Assembly (NCBI GenBank): GCA_003520205.1 | Contig: DOVG01000171.1 | Location: 1-17,315 of the forward strand | DNA length: 17,315 nucleotides | Direction: 5' to 3' | Source: Lachnospiraceae bacterium | GTDB taxonomy: Bacteria > Bacillota > Clostridia > Lachnospirales > Lachnospiraceae | In this document: positions 1 through 6,603 of the stretch, piece after piece | How positions within the stretch are numbered: the first letter of the stretch is position 1 | Layout: each line of letters opens with the position of its first letter | The notes under the pieces: generated by a model | Seen by the model: the letters and a program-made list of their open reading frames with translations, nothing else | Told to the model about the DNA's origin: nothing | Databases searched by the model: none | Program-made: the position numbers and the translations under genes

Positions 1-1476
1 TTTGCCCACTGCGAAAGAAAAAAGGATGAGTACGGAAATTTTGTTACATTTGGAAATGAGCGTATTGATCCTGAGAGAACACATCTTAACTATAACTTAT
101 GTACTGACACGAGGGAACAGAAGGATATACTGGAAGCGAGACTATCTGATCCGAATGTAAAATGTATGAACCGCGCAGATGTAATCATATATGGCAGCTG
201 GTGTGTTACCCTTCCAACTCATGCACCTGTGTATGATGATAACGGAAACATCATATATGAAGAAAACGAAGTGCATCATAAAGATGGTACGGTTGAGGTT
301 AAGCAGTCACCAAAACAGCAGGAGGTTTACTACACTGATGAAGAGATAAAGGATTTTTTTCGGTTATGCTATGAATTCTTAAGTGAAAGATACGGAACAG
401 AAAATGTTATCTCATCTTATGTGCATATGGACGAAACAACGCCTCATATGCACTTTCTTTTTATCCCTGTAGTTGATGACAAGAAGTGGAATGAGAAACA
501 CCCGGATAAACCGCCGAGGAAGAAGGTATGTGCGAAGGAACTTATGGATCAGACCGAGATGAGTATGTTCCACAGAGTATTTCAGGAGTACCTTGATGAA
601 CATGCTGGAAAGAACCGTTATCCGGTACTTAATGGTACAACGGTAGGTGGAAATCGTACCATAGCAGAAATGAAAGCAGAGAGTGCCATTGAAGAAGCGA
701 TACTTACATCACAGCAGGCGCAGCTTGCAAAAGAGTCAGCTGAAGAGTTAGTAAAAGAAGTTGATCAAAAAATCCAGGATAAGCAGACTGAACTTGAACA
801 GGTACAACTGCATTTATCAGAAGAGAAGAATAAATTAAAAAACGTGCAAGACATTCTTACAATGTATAACTCATATATAAAAGATATAAATACTGAGTAT
901 AAAAATGAACAGTCTAAACTTAATAGCGTGAAGGAAGAAATAGCGAAGTCACAGGCGGAAAAATTGCAGAAGCAGGCTGAAAAAGAACAGGTACAAAATG
1001 AAGTGAATCAAGCTAAAAGTGAACTCACGCAGGTACAAACTGAACTGGATAACTATACGGATGCAAAAGCTGCTGCTGAGAAAGAACTTCAGGAATGGGA
1101 AGAGAAAATAGAACAAAAAGAACTTCCCAAGCTGAAAGAAATGGAGAATGATTTATCAGATATGGGAGTCACATCGGATACTTATAATGATTTAAGTGCC
1201 TTCACTGCTTCACTTGATCATCCTGTAAAAGATAGTAAAGGAAATTCTTATGTATATGTACCGAATCCGGATGAAACCATTCCTTTATTGAAGAAAATAA
1301 TGAATAAAGTTCTATCCATGATAGAGCATGCAAAAGATTTAAGTAAGAAATTTACAGAGAAGAAGGAACAAGTTAAGTTATCCTTATTTGATACGCTGAA
1401 GAAAAAGCAGCAAATTGTTGATAAGAATAAAGAGTCGGAAACGGTGAAACATAAGCAAAAAGATATACACTTATAA
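1..1476 (+). CDS. MobV-family (Mob/Pre) relaxase, 5' end cut by the window
   Basis: Plasmid/IME mobilization relaxase, which nicks oriT and attaches covalently to the transferred strand. The frame is open from base 1, so the start lies outside; 491 codons are visible. Residues 26-33 of the fragment read RTHLNYNL, the conserved N-terminal MobV motif. Residues 142-151 read HMDETTPHMH, the metal-binding motif (H142, H149, H151) of the catalytic core. From about nt 660 to 1160 the protein is a long Glu/Lys/Gln-rich coiled coil, as expected for Mob/Pre C-terminal regions, and it ends in a Lys-rich tail. A later ATG at 166 would remove the N-terminal motif and is not the start. An Rpn-type nuclease follows 88 bp downstream. 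The oriT, usually just upstream of mobV, is outside the window. The family call is firm; whether the host element is still mobile cannot be judged. Confidence 0.93.
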   Translation, partial: FAHCERKKDEYGNFVTFGNERIDPERTHLNYNLCTDTREQKDILEARLSDPNVKCMNRADVIIYGSWCVTLPTHAPVYDDNGNIIYEENEVHHKDGTVEVKQSPKQQEVYYTDEEIKDFFRLCYEFLSERYGTENVISSYVHMDETTPHMHFLFIPVVDDKKWNEKHPDKPPRKKVCAKELMDQTEMSMFHRVFQEYLDEHAGKNRYPVLNGTTVGGNRTIAEMKAESAIEEAILTSQQAQLAKESAEELVKEVDQKIQDKQTELEQVQLHLSEEKNKLKNVQDILTMYNSYIKDINTEYKNEQSKLNSVKEEIAKSQAEKLQKQAEKEQVQNEVNQAKSELTQVQTELDNYTDAKAAAEKELQEWEEKIEQKELPKLKEMENDLSDMGVTSDTYNDLSAFTASLDHPVKDSKGNSYVYVPNPDETIPLLKKIMNKVLSMIEHAKDLSKKFTEKKEQVKLSLFDTLKKKQQIVDKNKESETVKHKQKDIHL

Positions 1477-1550
1477 TTGATATCAAAGCTGAACTGTGGT
1501 ATGTTAATTAATGAGAAGGGGATAAATATCCTTTCTTTGTGGTGCATAAA

Positions 1551-1556
1551 AGGAGG
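1551..1556 (+). promoter_or_regulatory. Ribosome binding site AGGAGG deciding a TTG start
   Basis: A perfect AGGAGG lies 8 nt before TTG at 1565. This supports the TTG as start of the Rpn-family gene, since no ATG lies at the conserved N-terminus. Confidence 0.75.
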
Positions 1557-1564
1557 ACTGGAAA

Positions 1565-2536
1565 TTGGGTGTAATTGATACAGAGGGAAAGAATTATCTT
1601 TCTAACAATAAATTATTTGCTGATGCATTTAACTTCCTTCTGTATGGTGGTGAGGAAGTAATTAAGGCTGATGAACTGAAGGAACTTGATACAACAGAGC
1701 TTACTGTTCCATATGGCAATAACGCAAGAGTTCCTGTACAGAAGTACCGTGATCTTTTAAAAATCTGGAATGCGATGATGGATAATAATGCTATATATGT
1801 AATTCTGGGTGCTGAGCTTCAAGATAAGGTTCATTATGGGATGCCTGTAAAGGATGGTCTCTATGATATGCTTGGCTATTCCAAACAGATTGCGGAGATA
1901 AAGCGTTCATATAAGAAGAATACAGATGGAGAAGATGAAGAAGGTGAACTTGTTGCCGAGGATGGAGTACTAAAGATAAAGCTTACCAGTGAAGAGTTTC
2001 TCTCGGGACTTAGAAAAGGTGACAAGCTGATGCCTATAATAACAGCTGTTGTATATCTGGGTGAGGAGCCTTGGGATGGTCTGAGAAGTCTTTTCGAAAT
2101 GCTGGATGTCCGAGATGAAAGGCTTTTTAAGTTCCTGAGTGATTACAAGCTTAATCTTATATCTCCGGCAGATATGCCTGATGAAGATTTTGAAAAATTC
2201 CATACAGAACTGGGATATGCAATGAAGCTTATAAAGCATCAGTCGGATGATGCGGATGAGATAATTTTACAGACAAATCACAGGAAGTTTAGTCCGGAGA
2301 CGGCATATTTCCTTAATAGTGCAATAAAACTTGGTTTGGAGTTTGAAGAAGAGGAAGGTGGTGTTGATATGTGTAAATCGCTAGAAAACAGAGATAAAAA
2401 AATGAAAATTTCCGGAGCAATCGAGATGCTACGATTAGATGGTGCTTCTGATGAAGATATAATTGCAAAAGTAATGAAACTATACAATGTAACAAAAGAG
2501 TATGTTGTTGCACTTCTTGCACCGCAGAAAGCGTAA
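1565..2536 (+). CDS. Rpn-family recombination-promoting nuclease / putative transposase (PD-(D/E)XK)
   Basis: A 323-aa protein of the type annotated in Lachnospiraceae as Rpn family nuclease or PD-(D/E)XK transposase. E. coli Rpn proteins are DNA endonucleases that stimulate RecA-independent recombination. Visible marks are FADAFN at 19-24, an RD pair at 62-63, and GAELQ at 82-86 matching the family G-x-E-x-Q core. D63, E84 and Q86 are therefore the likely active site, with Gln in place of the usual Lys. The motif VVYLGEEPWDG in the middle and VDMCKSLE near the C-terminus are also typical. Translation starts at TTG 1565 behind a perfect AGGAGG. It follows the relaxase by 88 bp and ends before a terminator at 2571. 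Family assignment rests on recalled sequence resemblance; the role (recombination, defence or selfish) is open. Confidence 0.85.
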   Translation: MGVIDTEGKNYLSNNKLFADAFNFLLYGGEEVIKADELKELDTTELTVPYGNNARVPVQKYRDLLKIWNAMMDNNAIYVILGAELQDKVHYGMPVKDGLYDMLGYSKQIAEIKRSYKKNTDGEDEEGELVAEDGVLKIKLTSEEFLSGLRKGDKLMPIITAVVYLGEEPWDGLRSLFEMLDVRDERLFKFLSDYKLNLISPADMPDEDFEKFHTELGYAMKLIKHQSDDADEIILQTNHRKFSPETAYFLNSAIKLGLEFEEEEGGVDMCKSLENRDKKMKISGAIEMLRLDGASDEDIIAKVMKLYNVTKEYVVALLAPQKA

Positions 2537-2570
2537 TCTTAATAAATATCCGGGCAGGAAATGATTGAAC

Positions 2571-2601
2571 AAGAGCATCTTTTTGGTGCTCTTTGTTTTT
2601 T
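2571..2601 (+). terminator. Rho-independent terminator after the Rpn-family gene
   Basis: The stem is AAGAGCATC (2571-2579) paired with GGTGCTCTT (2585-2593), with one G-T pair and a 5-nt T loop, followed by a T-rich tail to 2601. It closely resembles the terminator at 15001-15031, including flanking sequence on both sides. Confidence 0.8.
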
Positions 2602-2613
2602 GACATATAGTTT

Positions 2614-2793
2614 ATGGTGGGTAAAGTTTGTGAACCATGTATTAGCAGTAGCGGTGAATCGCTACATTTCCCGTTCGGAAGCGGTAAAGACTTAGGTGCA
2701 GCTTTGGTATTGTTTATCCTCGGCTCAAGTGGATCGGGGATATGCCTTATATTCGGGAATAGGCTGAAAAAATACAGTTGCACTGACAAATGA
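2614..2793 (+). pseudogene. Remnant resembling the C-terminus of an MFS transporter
   Basis: An open frame of 59 codons (ATG 2614, TGA 2791-2793) lies between two terminators and has no usable ribosome site. It carries a hydrophobic helix (GAALVLFILGSSGSGICLIF) ended by basic residues NRLKKY. The order KVCEP, a short loop with FGSGKD, a single helix and a basic tail matches my memory of the last segment of MFS efflux transporters. No upstream part of such a gene is present, so this is best read as the tail of a deleted gene. It could instead be a small membrane protein, but the missing ribosome site argues against that. The MFS assignment is from memory and only moderate. Confidence 0.45.
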
Positions 2794-2811
2794 AAACTGT
2801 TTTACGCATAG

Positions 2812-2845
2812 TGGCGATGATCCTATAAGGGTGTCGCCATTTTTT
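2812..2845 (+). terminator. Rho-independent terminator upstream of the TetR promoter
   Basis: TGGCGA (2812-2817) pairs with TCGCCA (2834-2839), with an inner CCT/AGG stem, and six T follow. It insulates the next operon from upstream reading and would have served the transporter gene now reduced to its tail. Confidence 0.8.
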
Positions 2846-2859
2846 GATGAAAAAACATC

Positions 2860-2887
2860 TTGACAAGTCAGAAAATTATAATATAAT
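2860..2887 (+). promoter_or_regulatory. Sigma-A-type promoter of the TetR-flavodoxin-CPBP operon
   Basis: TTGACA (2860-2865) and TATAAT (2882-2887) are separated by 16 bp, both consensus matches. A second TATAAT overlaps at 2877-2882. The -10 box is the left edge of the palindrome at 2882-2925. Confidence 0.8.
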
Positions 2888-2925
2888 CATCATTACATAA
2901 CAGAGGTTATACAACGATGATTATA
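2882..2925. promoter_or_regulatory. Palindromic operator, probably for the adjacent TetR protein
   Basis: TATAATCATC (2882-2891) is perfectly repeated inverted as GATGATTATA (2916-2925). An inner pair ATAAC (2897-2901) / GTTAT (2906-2910) shares exactly the same centre (2903.5), leaving only a partly matched 5-bp belt between. The palindrome covers the -10 box and probable transcription start and ends one base before the ribosome site, so bound protein would block transcription. Assignment to the TetR at 2939 is inferred from position. Confidence 0.7.
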
Positions 2926-2938
2926 AAAGGAGATTGCT

Positions 2939-3502
2939 ATGCCACCAAAAGTCAGAATTACAAAAGAGATGGTAGAAAATGCATCATTTGAGGTTATCCG
3001 CGCAAGCGGACATGAGAATTTGAATGCCAGAACGATAGCAGAATATCTAAAATGTTCTACTCAGCCTGTCCTTTACAGTTTTAAAACTGTGGATGAAATC
3101 AGGGAAGCGGCATACAAGCTTGCAGATGATTATCATACGGCATTTATAATGCCAAAGGAAACTGACAAGAATCCGATGCTTGCACTCGGACTTAATTATG
3201 TCCGTTTTGGTTATGAGGAAAAAAATCTGTTTCGTTTCCTGTTTCAGACAGACAAGTTTGGTGGAATGGAAGTAGAGGCACTTATAGGAGATTCGGATCT
3301 TTCAGGAATCATGGAAGTGATGGCTAAAGGAATGGACTGTGATATCGGTGAAGCCAGGGAGATATTTCTTACATTTTTCTGTGTGGCGCACGGGCTTGCA
3401 AGTCTCCTTGCAAACAATTCAATGGAATATGATGCGCATGAGATCGAGAAGATGCTTATAAATGTCTTCGAGGGCATGATTGCATCAAGAAAAGGACGAT
3501 AA
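2939..3502 (+). CDS. TetR/AcrR-family transcriptional regulator
   Basis: A 187-aa repressor-type regulator. The N-terminal helix-turn-helix covers about residues 28-48, with IAEYLKCSTQPVLYSF as recognition segment and the Tyr-x-Phe ending typical of TetR. The rest is a helical ligand-binding and dimer domain with no clear ligand clue. The start ATG has AAAGGAG (2926-2932) 6 nt upstream. It is the first gene of an operon with two flavodoxin-like proteins and a CPBP protease; the next ATG begins one base after its stop. The palindrome overlapping its own promoter suggests autoregulation of the whole operon, released by an unknown, possibly redox-active or electrophilic, compound (inference from the flavoproteins). 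Confidence 0.9.
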   Translation: MPPKVRITKEMVENASFEVIRASGHENLNARTIAEYLKCSTQPVLYSFKTVDEIREAAYKLADDYHTAFIMPKETDKNPMLALGLNYVRFGYEEKNLFRFLFQTDKFGGMEVEALIGDSDLSGIMEVMAKGMDCDIGEAREIFLTFFCVAHGLASLLANNSMEYDAHEIEKMLINVFEGMIASRKGR

Positions 3503-3503
3503 T

Positions 3504-3995
3504 ATGAAAACTGTAATCCACGATTTAGATCAGAATTTCGATGAATTGCTAAAAAAAACAACGAGTCAGGTGATATGGGCTGACGGGAAATATGCTCCTT
3601 GTCAGGGCTGTTTTCACTGCTGGACAAAAAATCCTGCCACCTGTGATTTGAAAGATTCCCTGCAGCAGATATGCCGTGTGATAGGGCAGGCTGATGATCT
3701 GGTGATTATTACGGAGAATTACTATGGCGGATATAGCCCTGCGGTTAAGAATATTTTGGACAGATCTATCGGAACATCCACGCCAATGAGTACGTACAGA
3801 GGAAAACAGATGCACCATACCCTGCGATACGGGAAGCATAACAGATTAAAAGTATTTGTTTATGGTGACATTTCTCCATCAGAAATGAAAACATGGGAAT
3901 TGATGGTAGAGAGAAATGCGTTGAATGAAGGGTATGCATTTTTTGATGTTTCTTTTTTGACTGATTTTAATGAACTGGAGGTATCTGCCCTATGA
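3504..3995 (+). CDS. Flavodoxin-family / NADPH-dependent FMN-reductase-like protein, soluble
   Basis: A 163-aa protein. Residues 33-39 read CQGCFHC, followed by W40 and C47, the Cys pattern seen in flavodoxin-fold NAD(P)H oxidoreductases and iron-sulfur flavoproteins. Later parts fit the fold: a strand with acidic turn near 64-72 (ADDLVIITE) and YYGGYSPAVKNILDR at 73-87, the substrate/flavin loop. The N-terminus is short: the usual first strand and phosphate-binding loop (GSPR-like) are absent, so FMN binding may depend on the next protein, which begins with such a strand. ATG 3504 is preferred because AAAAGGA lies 7 nt upstream; a TTG at 3480 would overlap the TetR gene. It overlaps the next gene by ATGA, indicating translational coupling. 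Electron donor and substrate are unknown. Confidence 0.8.
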   Translation: MKTVIHDLDQNFDELLKKTTSQVIWADGKYAPCQGCFHCWTKNPATCDLKDSLQQICRVIGQADDLVIITENYYGGYSPAVKNILDRSIGTSTPMSTYRGKQMHHTLRYGKHNRLKVFVYGDISPSEMKTWELMVERNALNEGYAFFDVSFLTDFNELEVSAL

Positions 3996-4753
3996 AAACA
4001 CTTTTTATAGATTGCAGCCCAAAGAAACGGTTAAGTGCGTCAGGGTTCATCGCGGCTTTTACGAAATGTTTTGTGATGGGAAAGAGGGAGCAGGAAAAAT
4101 TAAGGACAAAGGGCGATTACAGCAGGGTGCTGGAAAAAGCGACCGAAAGTGATAATATTGTCTTTTGCATGCCACTTTATGTTGACGGGATTCCTTCACA
4201 TGTCCTGCCGTTCCTAAAAGAATTGGAAAATCTCGCTAAAGAAAACAAACTGTCATCCAAAGTATATGTGATTGCCAATAACGGGTTTATCGAGGGCAGG
4301 CAAAATGAACCACTGATGCAGATTATGGAGAATTTCTGTAACAGAAGTGGCATGAAGTGGTGCGGAGGTCTTGGTATCGGTGGTGGTGTCATGATGAATG
4401 TTATGCGTATCATGATCATGGTATTTTTCGGGATTACTATTTTGAATGTAGCGCTCACCGGAATCAGTGGAGATGGATTTTTAACAGCAGAACCATGGAT
4501 TCAATTTGGAAAACAGACATTGGAAGTCCTCGCCTTTGGCTGCGGCATTATTACCTTTGATCTATGGCTTGCATTCTGCATAAGCCGACAGAAGAAGTTT
4601 GGTAAGCATTACACAAGGATTATGGTGCCGTCATTTGTTTTTATCATTTTTGCAGATATTTTCTTCACGATATTGTCTTTGTTCCAGGGCGGTATTTTCA
4701 GAGGATGGTTTGCAAAGAAAAAACCAACGGCAGATGCCCGGAAAGGAGTTTGA
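3992..4753 (+). CDS. Flavodoxin-like domain fused to a three-helix membrane tail
   Basis: A 253-aa protein with two parts. Residues 1-130 have the flavodoxin/FMN-reductase layout: strand plus phosphate loop (MKTLFIDCSPKKR), a central DNIVFCMPLYVDGIPSHVL segment containing the usual P-x-Y loop, then VYVIANNGF and a glycine-rich GGLGIGGG. Residues about 132-155, 176-198 and 211-233 are hydrophobic membrane segments, and the protein ends in a basic tail. It starts by ATGA overlap with the preceding flavodoxin gene, with TGGAGG 10 nt upstream. The pairing of a Cys-rich protein lacking the first strand with a partner that has it suggests a two-subunit, membrane-attached flavoprotein (inference). 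I recall this tail in other Lachnospiraceae flavodoxin-like proteins, so the fusion is probably not unique. Confidence 0.75.
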   Translation: MKTLFIDCSPKKRLSASGFIAAFTKCFVMGKREQEKLRTKGDYSRVLEKATESDNIVFCMPLYVDGIPSHVLPFLKELENLAKENKLSSKVYVIANNGFIEGRQNEPLMQIMENFCNRSGMKWCGGLGIGGGVMMNVMRIMIMVFFGITILNVALTGISGDGFLTAEPWIQFGKQTLEVLAFGCGIITFDLWLAFCISRQKKFGKHYTRIMVPSFVFIIFADIFFTILSLFQGGIFRGWFAKKKPTADARKGV

Positions 4754-4754
4754 T

Positions 4755-5489
4755 ATGCGTAAACTATATGAATTGTATCTAAAGAAAGAAATACTGTTCG
4801 CAGTACTTTGGATTGTGGCATACTGCGTCGTTTTAGGTACGATAAGAGGTGATTTTGGAGATGACAGTATCTATATGTTGATTGCGCTGTTAGTCTTTAC
4901 AGCAGGTATTATTGCGTTTGTTAAAACGAATCATCTGGAAGAAAAGTACGGTCTTGACGGATGGCCGAAAGATACGAAGAGGTATCTGTTCTTCATACCC
5001 GTGTGGATCCTGGCTACCGGAAATATATGGGGTGGATTTGCCCCGACTTATAAGAGTGCTTCATTGGCATATGCAGTACTTTCCATGATTCTTGTTGGTT
5101 TTGTGGAGGAAATGATATTCAGGGGCTTTCTTTTCAGGGCGATGCTTTTAAAGAACAAGAAAATCGTGGCGATCATAGTTTCGGCCGTAACATTCGGAAT
5201 AGGACATATAATTAATCTTTTTACTGGACATGCGGGATTTGAGACAGTAATACAAATTATCTTTGCTATAAGCTGGGGTTTCATTTTCACGATGGTATGC
5301 TACAAGAGCGAAAGTATTATCCCATGTATCATAGCGCATTCCGTGATTGATGTACTGTCTAAGCTTGGAGCTGAAGCGGATAATGAGCTACTTGGCTGGA
5401 TCTACATAGGCATGACGATAGTGACCGCAATTGTTTACTGTATATATCTTGGTAGGCTCGGGTCGCGGGAATCTAATAAGGAAGTTTAA
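4755..5489 (+). CDS. CPBP-family intramembrane metalloprotease
   Basis: A 244-aa polytopic membrane protein of the CPBP/Abi family (related to CAAX prenyl protease 2, Rce1). It has the three catalytic motifs: E118-E119-x3-R123 (EEMIFRG), F147-x3-H151 (FGIGH) and H195 (HSVID). Several hydrophobic helices flank these. The ATG at 4755 has AAAGGAG 6 nt upstream and begins one base after the previous stop; an upstream in-frame start at 4599 would overlap the preceding gene deeply and is rejected. Family members process peptides or act in bacteriocin immunity and signalling; here the substrate is unknown. As last gene of a TetR-controlled operon it may mature or degrade the membrane flavoprotein, which is only an inference. 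Its stop lies inside a fragment of an unrelated hydrolase gene. Confidence 0.9.
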   Translation: MRKLYELYLKKEILFAVLWIVAYCVVLGTIRGDFGDDSIYMLIALLVFTAGIIAFVKTNHLEEKYGLDGWPKDTKRYLFFIPVWILATGNIWGGFAPTYKSASLAYAVLSMILVGFVEEMIFRGFLFRAMLLKNKKIVAIIVSAVTFGIGHIINLFTGHAGFETVIQIIFAISWGFIFTMVCYKSESIIPCIIAHSVIDVLSKLGAEADNELLGWIYIGMTIVTAIVYCIYLGRLGSRESNKEV

Positions 5490-5595
5490 AAATCTTTTCA
5501 ATAAGGCACGCGTGGAATATATATAGAACGGTCATTACAAAACTATCATTGAATATGATAAATTCATCAAGTGGATGAGAGAGTTTATTCAGTAA
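5485..5595 (+). pseudogene. C-terminal remnant of an alpha/beta hydrolase
   Basis: Frame 5485-5595 reads FKNLFNKARVEYI, then TAG (5524-5526), then NGHYKTIIEYDKFIKWMREFIQ and TAA. It matches nearly residue for residue the last 36 residues of the hydrolase at 15694-16536 (KNLFPKARVEYI, K, NGHYGTVLEYDKYIGWMRKLF), including the catalytic His, with TAG where that protein has Lys. DNA similarity is evident too (AAGGCACGCGT shared). Only this tail remains and it touches the CPBP stop codon, so a deletion probably removed the rest. Confidence 0.88.
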
Positions 5596-5654
5596 AATCA
5601 TTATTTAGTGGGAATAAAAATGGATATTGGGGAAAATTATAGGAGAAATTGATA

Positions 5655-6445
5655 ATGGAAATAACAGATAATCGGATAGATGCCGGAAAAGCCTTTGACT
5701 GGGGAAGAATTTCCGTAGAATACGCAAAGTACAGGGATATCTATCCAAATGAGTTTTATCAGAAGATTATAGATAGAGGACTTTGCATCGAAGGACAGAA
5801 GGTGCTTGATCTCGGAACGGGGACAGGGTGCTTCCCAGGAATATGTACCGATATGGCGCAAAATGGACGGGTACTGACATATCACCTGAGCAGATAGAGC
5901 AGGCAAAGCAGCTGTCGAAAACAGAAAAAATGGATATTGACTATCTGGCTGTTTCTACGGAGAATATAAATTTTCCTGGGGAAAGCTTCGATGTGATTAC
6001 GGCTTGCCAATGCTTTTGGTATTTTGATCATAATAGTGTCATGCCGAAGCTGGCAGAACTGTTAAAACCGGATGGAAAGCTGTTGATCCTTTATATGGCG
6101 TGGCTTCCGTTTGAAGATCTAATAGCGGGTAAAAGTGAGGAACTTGTCCTTAAATATAATCCAAACTGGTCTGGTGCCGGAGAAACAAGACATCCAATAT
6201 GGATTCCGGATGTTGCGTATGATTATTTTGAAATGGAGGAACATGAGGAATACGATCTTATGGTGCCTTTTACGAAGGAATCCTGGCATGGGAGGATGAA
6301 AGCCTGCCGGGGCGTAGGCGCCTCACTGACAAAAGAAGAACTGGTGAAATGGGATTCAGAACACAAAAGGCTTCTTGAAGAAATAGCACCGGAACAGTTT
6401 GATATTCTGCATTATGCAGTGTTGGCAGTATTGAAGAAAAGGTAA
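5655..6445 (+). pseudogene. Class I SAM-dependent methyltransferase, broken by a one-base frameshift
   Basis: The first frame (ATG 5655, AGGAGA 8 nt upstream) gives EITDNRIDAGKAFDWGR and motif I VLDLGTGTG (residues 50-58), then stops at 5895-5897. The downstream frame (from 5828) gives LPRNMYRYGAKWTGTDISPEQ (motif II acidic turn), AVSTENINFPGESFDVITACQCFWYFDH (motifs III-IV) and a long C-terminal part to TAA 6443-6445. Inserting one G in the G run at 5826-5828 joins motif I to GVLPRNMY and restores one protein of about 263 residues, the normal family size. Everything else is well preserved, so the lesion is recent or a sequencing error in a homopolymer. Substrate unknown; relatives are common small-molecule methyltransferases. 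Confidence 0.9.
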
Positions 6446-6589
6446 TTGCCCGAAGCATTAAAAGCTGTCATGGATGAGAATTTTCTTATGACAAAAATGG
6501 TGGAGATTGGATATAAAGACATACTCCTAACAAGGATACCTCTTCCTAATGGGAAGGCTTTAAGCAGACTGGATTTCCGAAAAGGATGA
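6446..6589 (+). other. Small unexplained ORF (47 codons), possible remnant
   Basis: Directly after the methyltransferase stop and in the same frame, TTG 6446 opens a frame ending at TGA 6587-6589. Its sequence (for example MVEIGYKDILLTRIPLPNGKAL, shown in part) has normal protein-like composition, but I do not recognise it. The start is poor: AAAAGG lies only 3 nt before the TTG. It may be the tail of a lost gene or chance reading. It overlaps ATG 6586, a less likely start of the racemase-family gene. Confidence 0.25.
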
Positions 6590-6603
6590 AGAAAGGATTG
6601 ATT

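Noticed and set aside
1514..1536. Weak hairpin (AGAAGGGG / TATCCTTTCT region) between the relaxase and nuclease genes, a possible terminator.
   Set aside because: The stem needs two G-T pairs and has no proper T run; it lies just ahead of a ribosome site and is more likely incidental.
4599..4754. Upstream extension of the CPBP protease frame to 4599.
   Set aside because: It would overlap the 3' end of the flavodoxin-membrane gene; the ATG at 4755 with AAAGGAG gives the normal family length.
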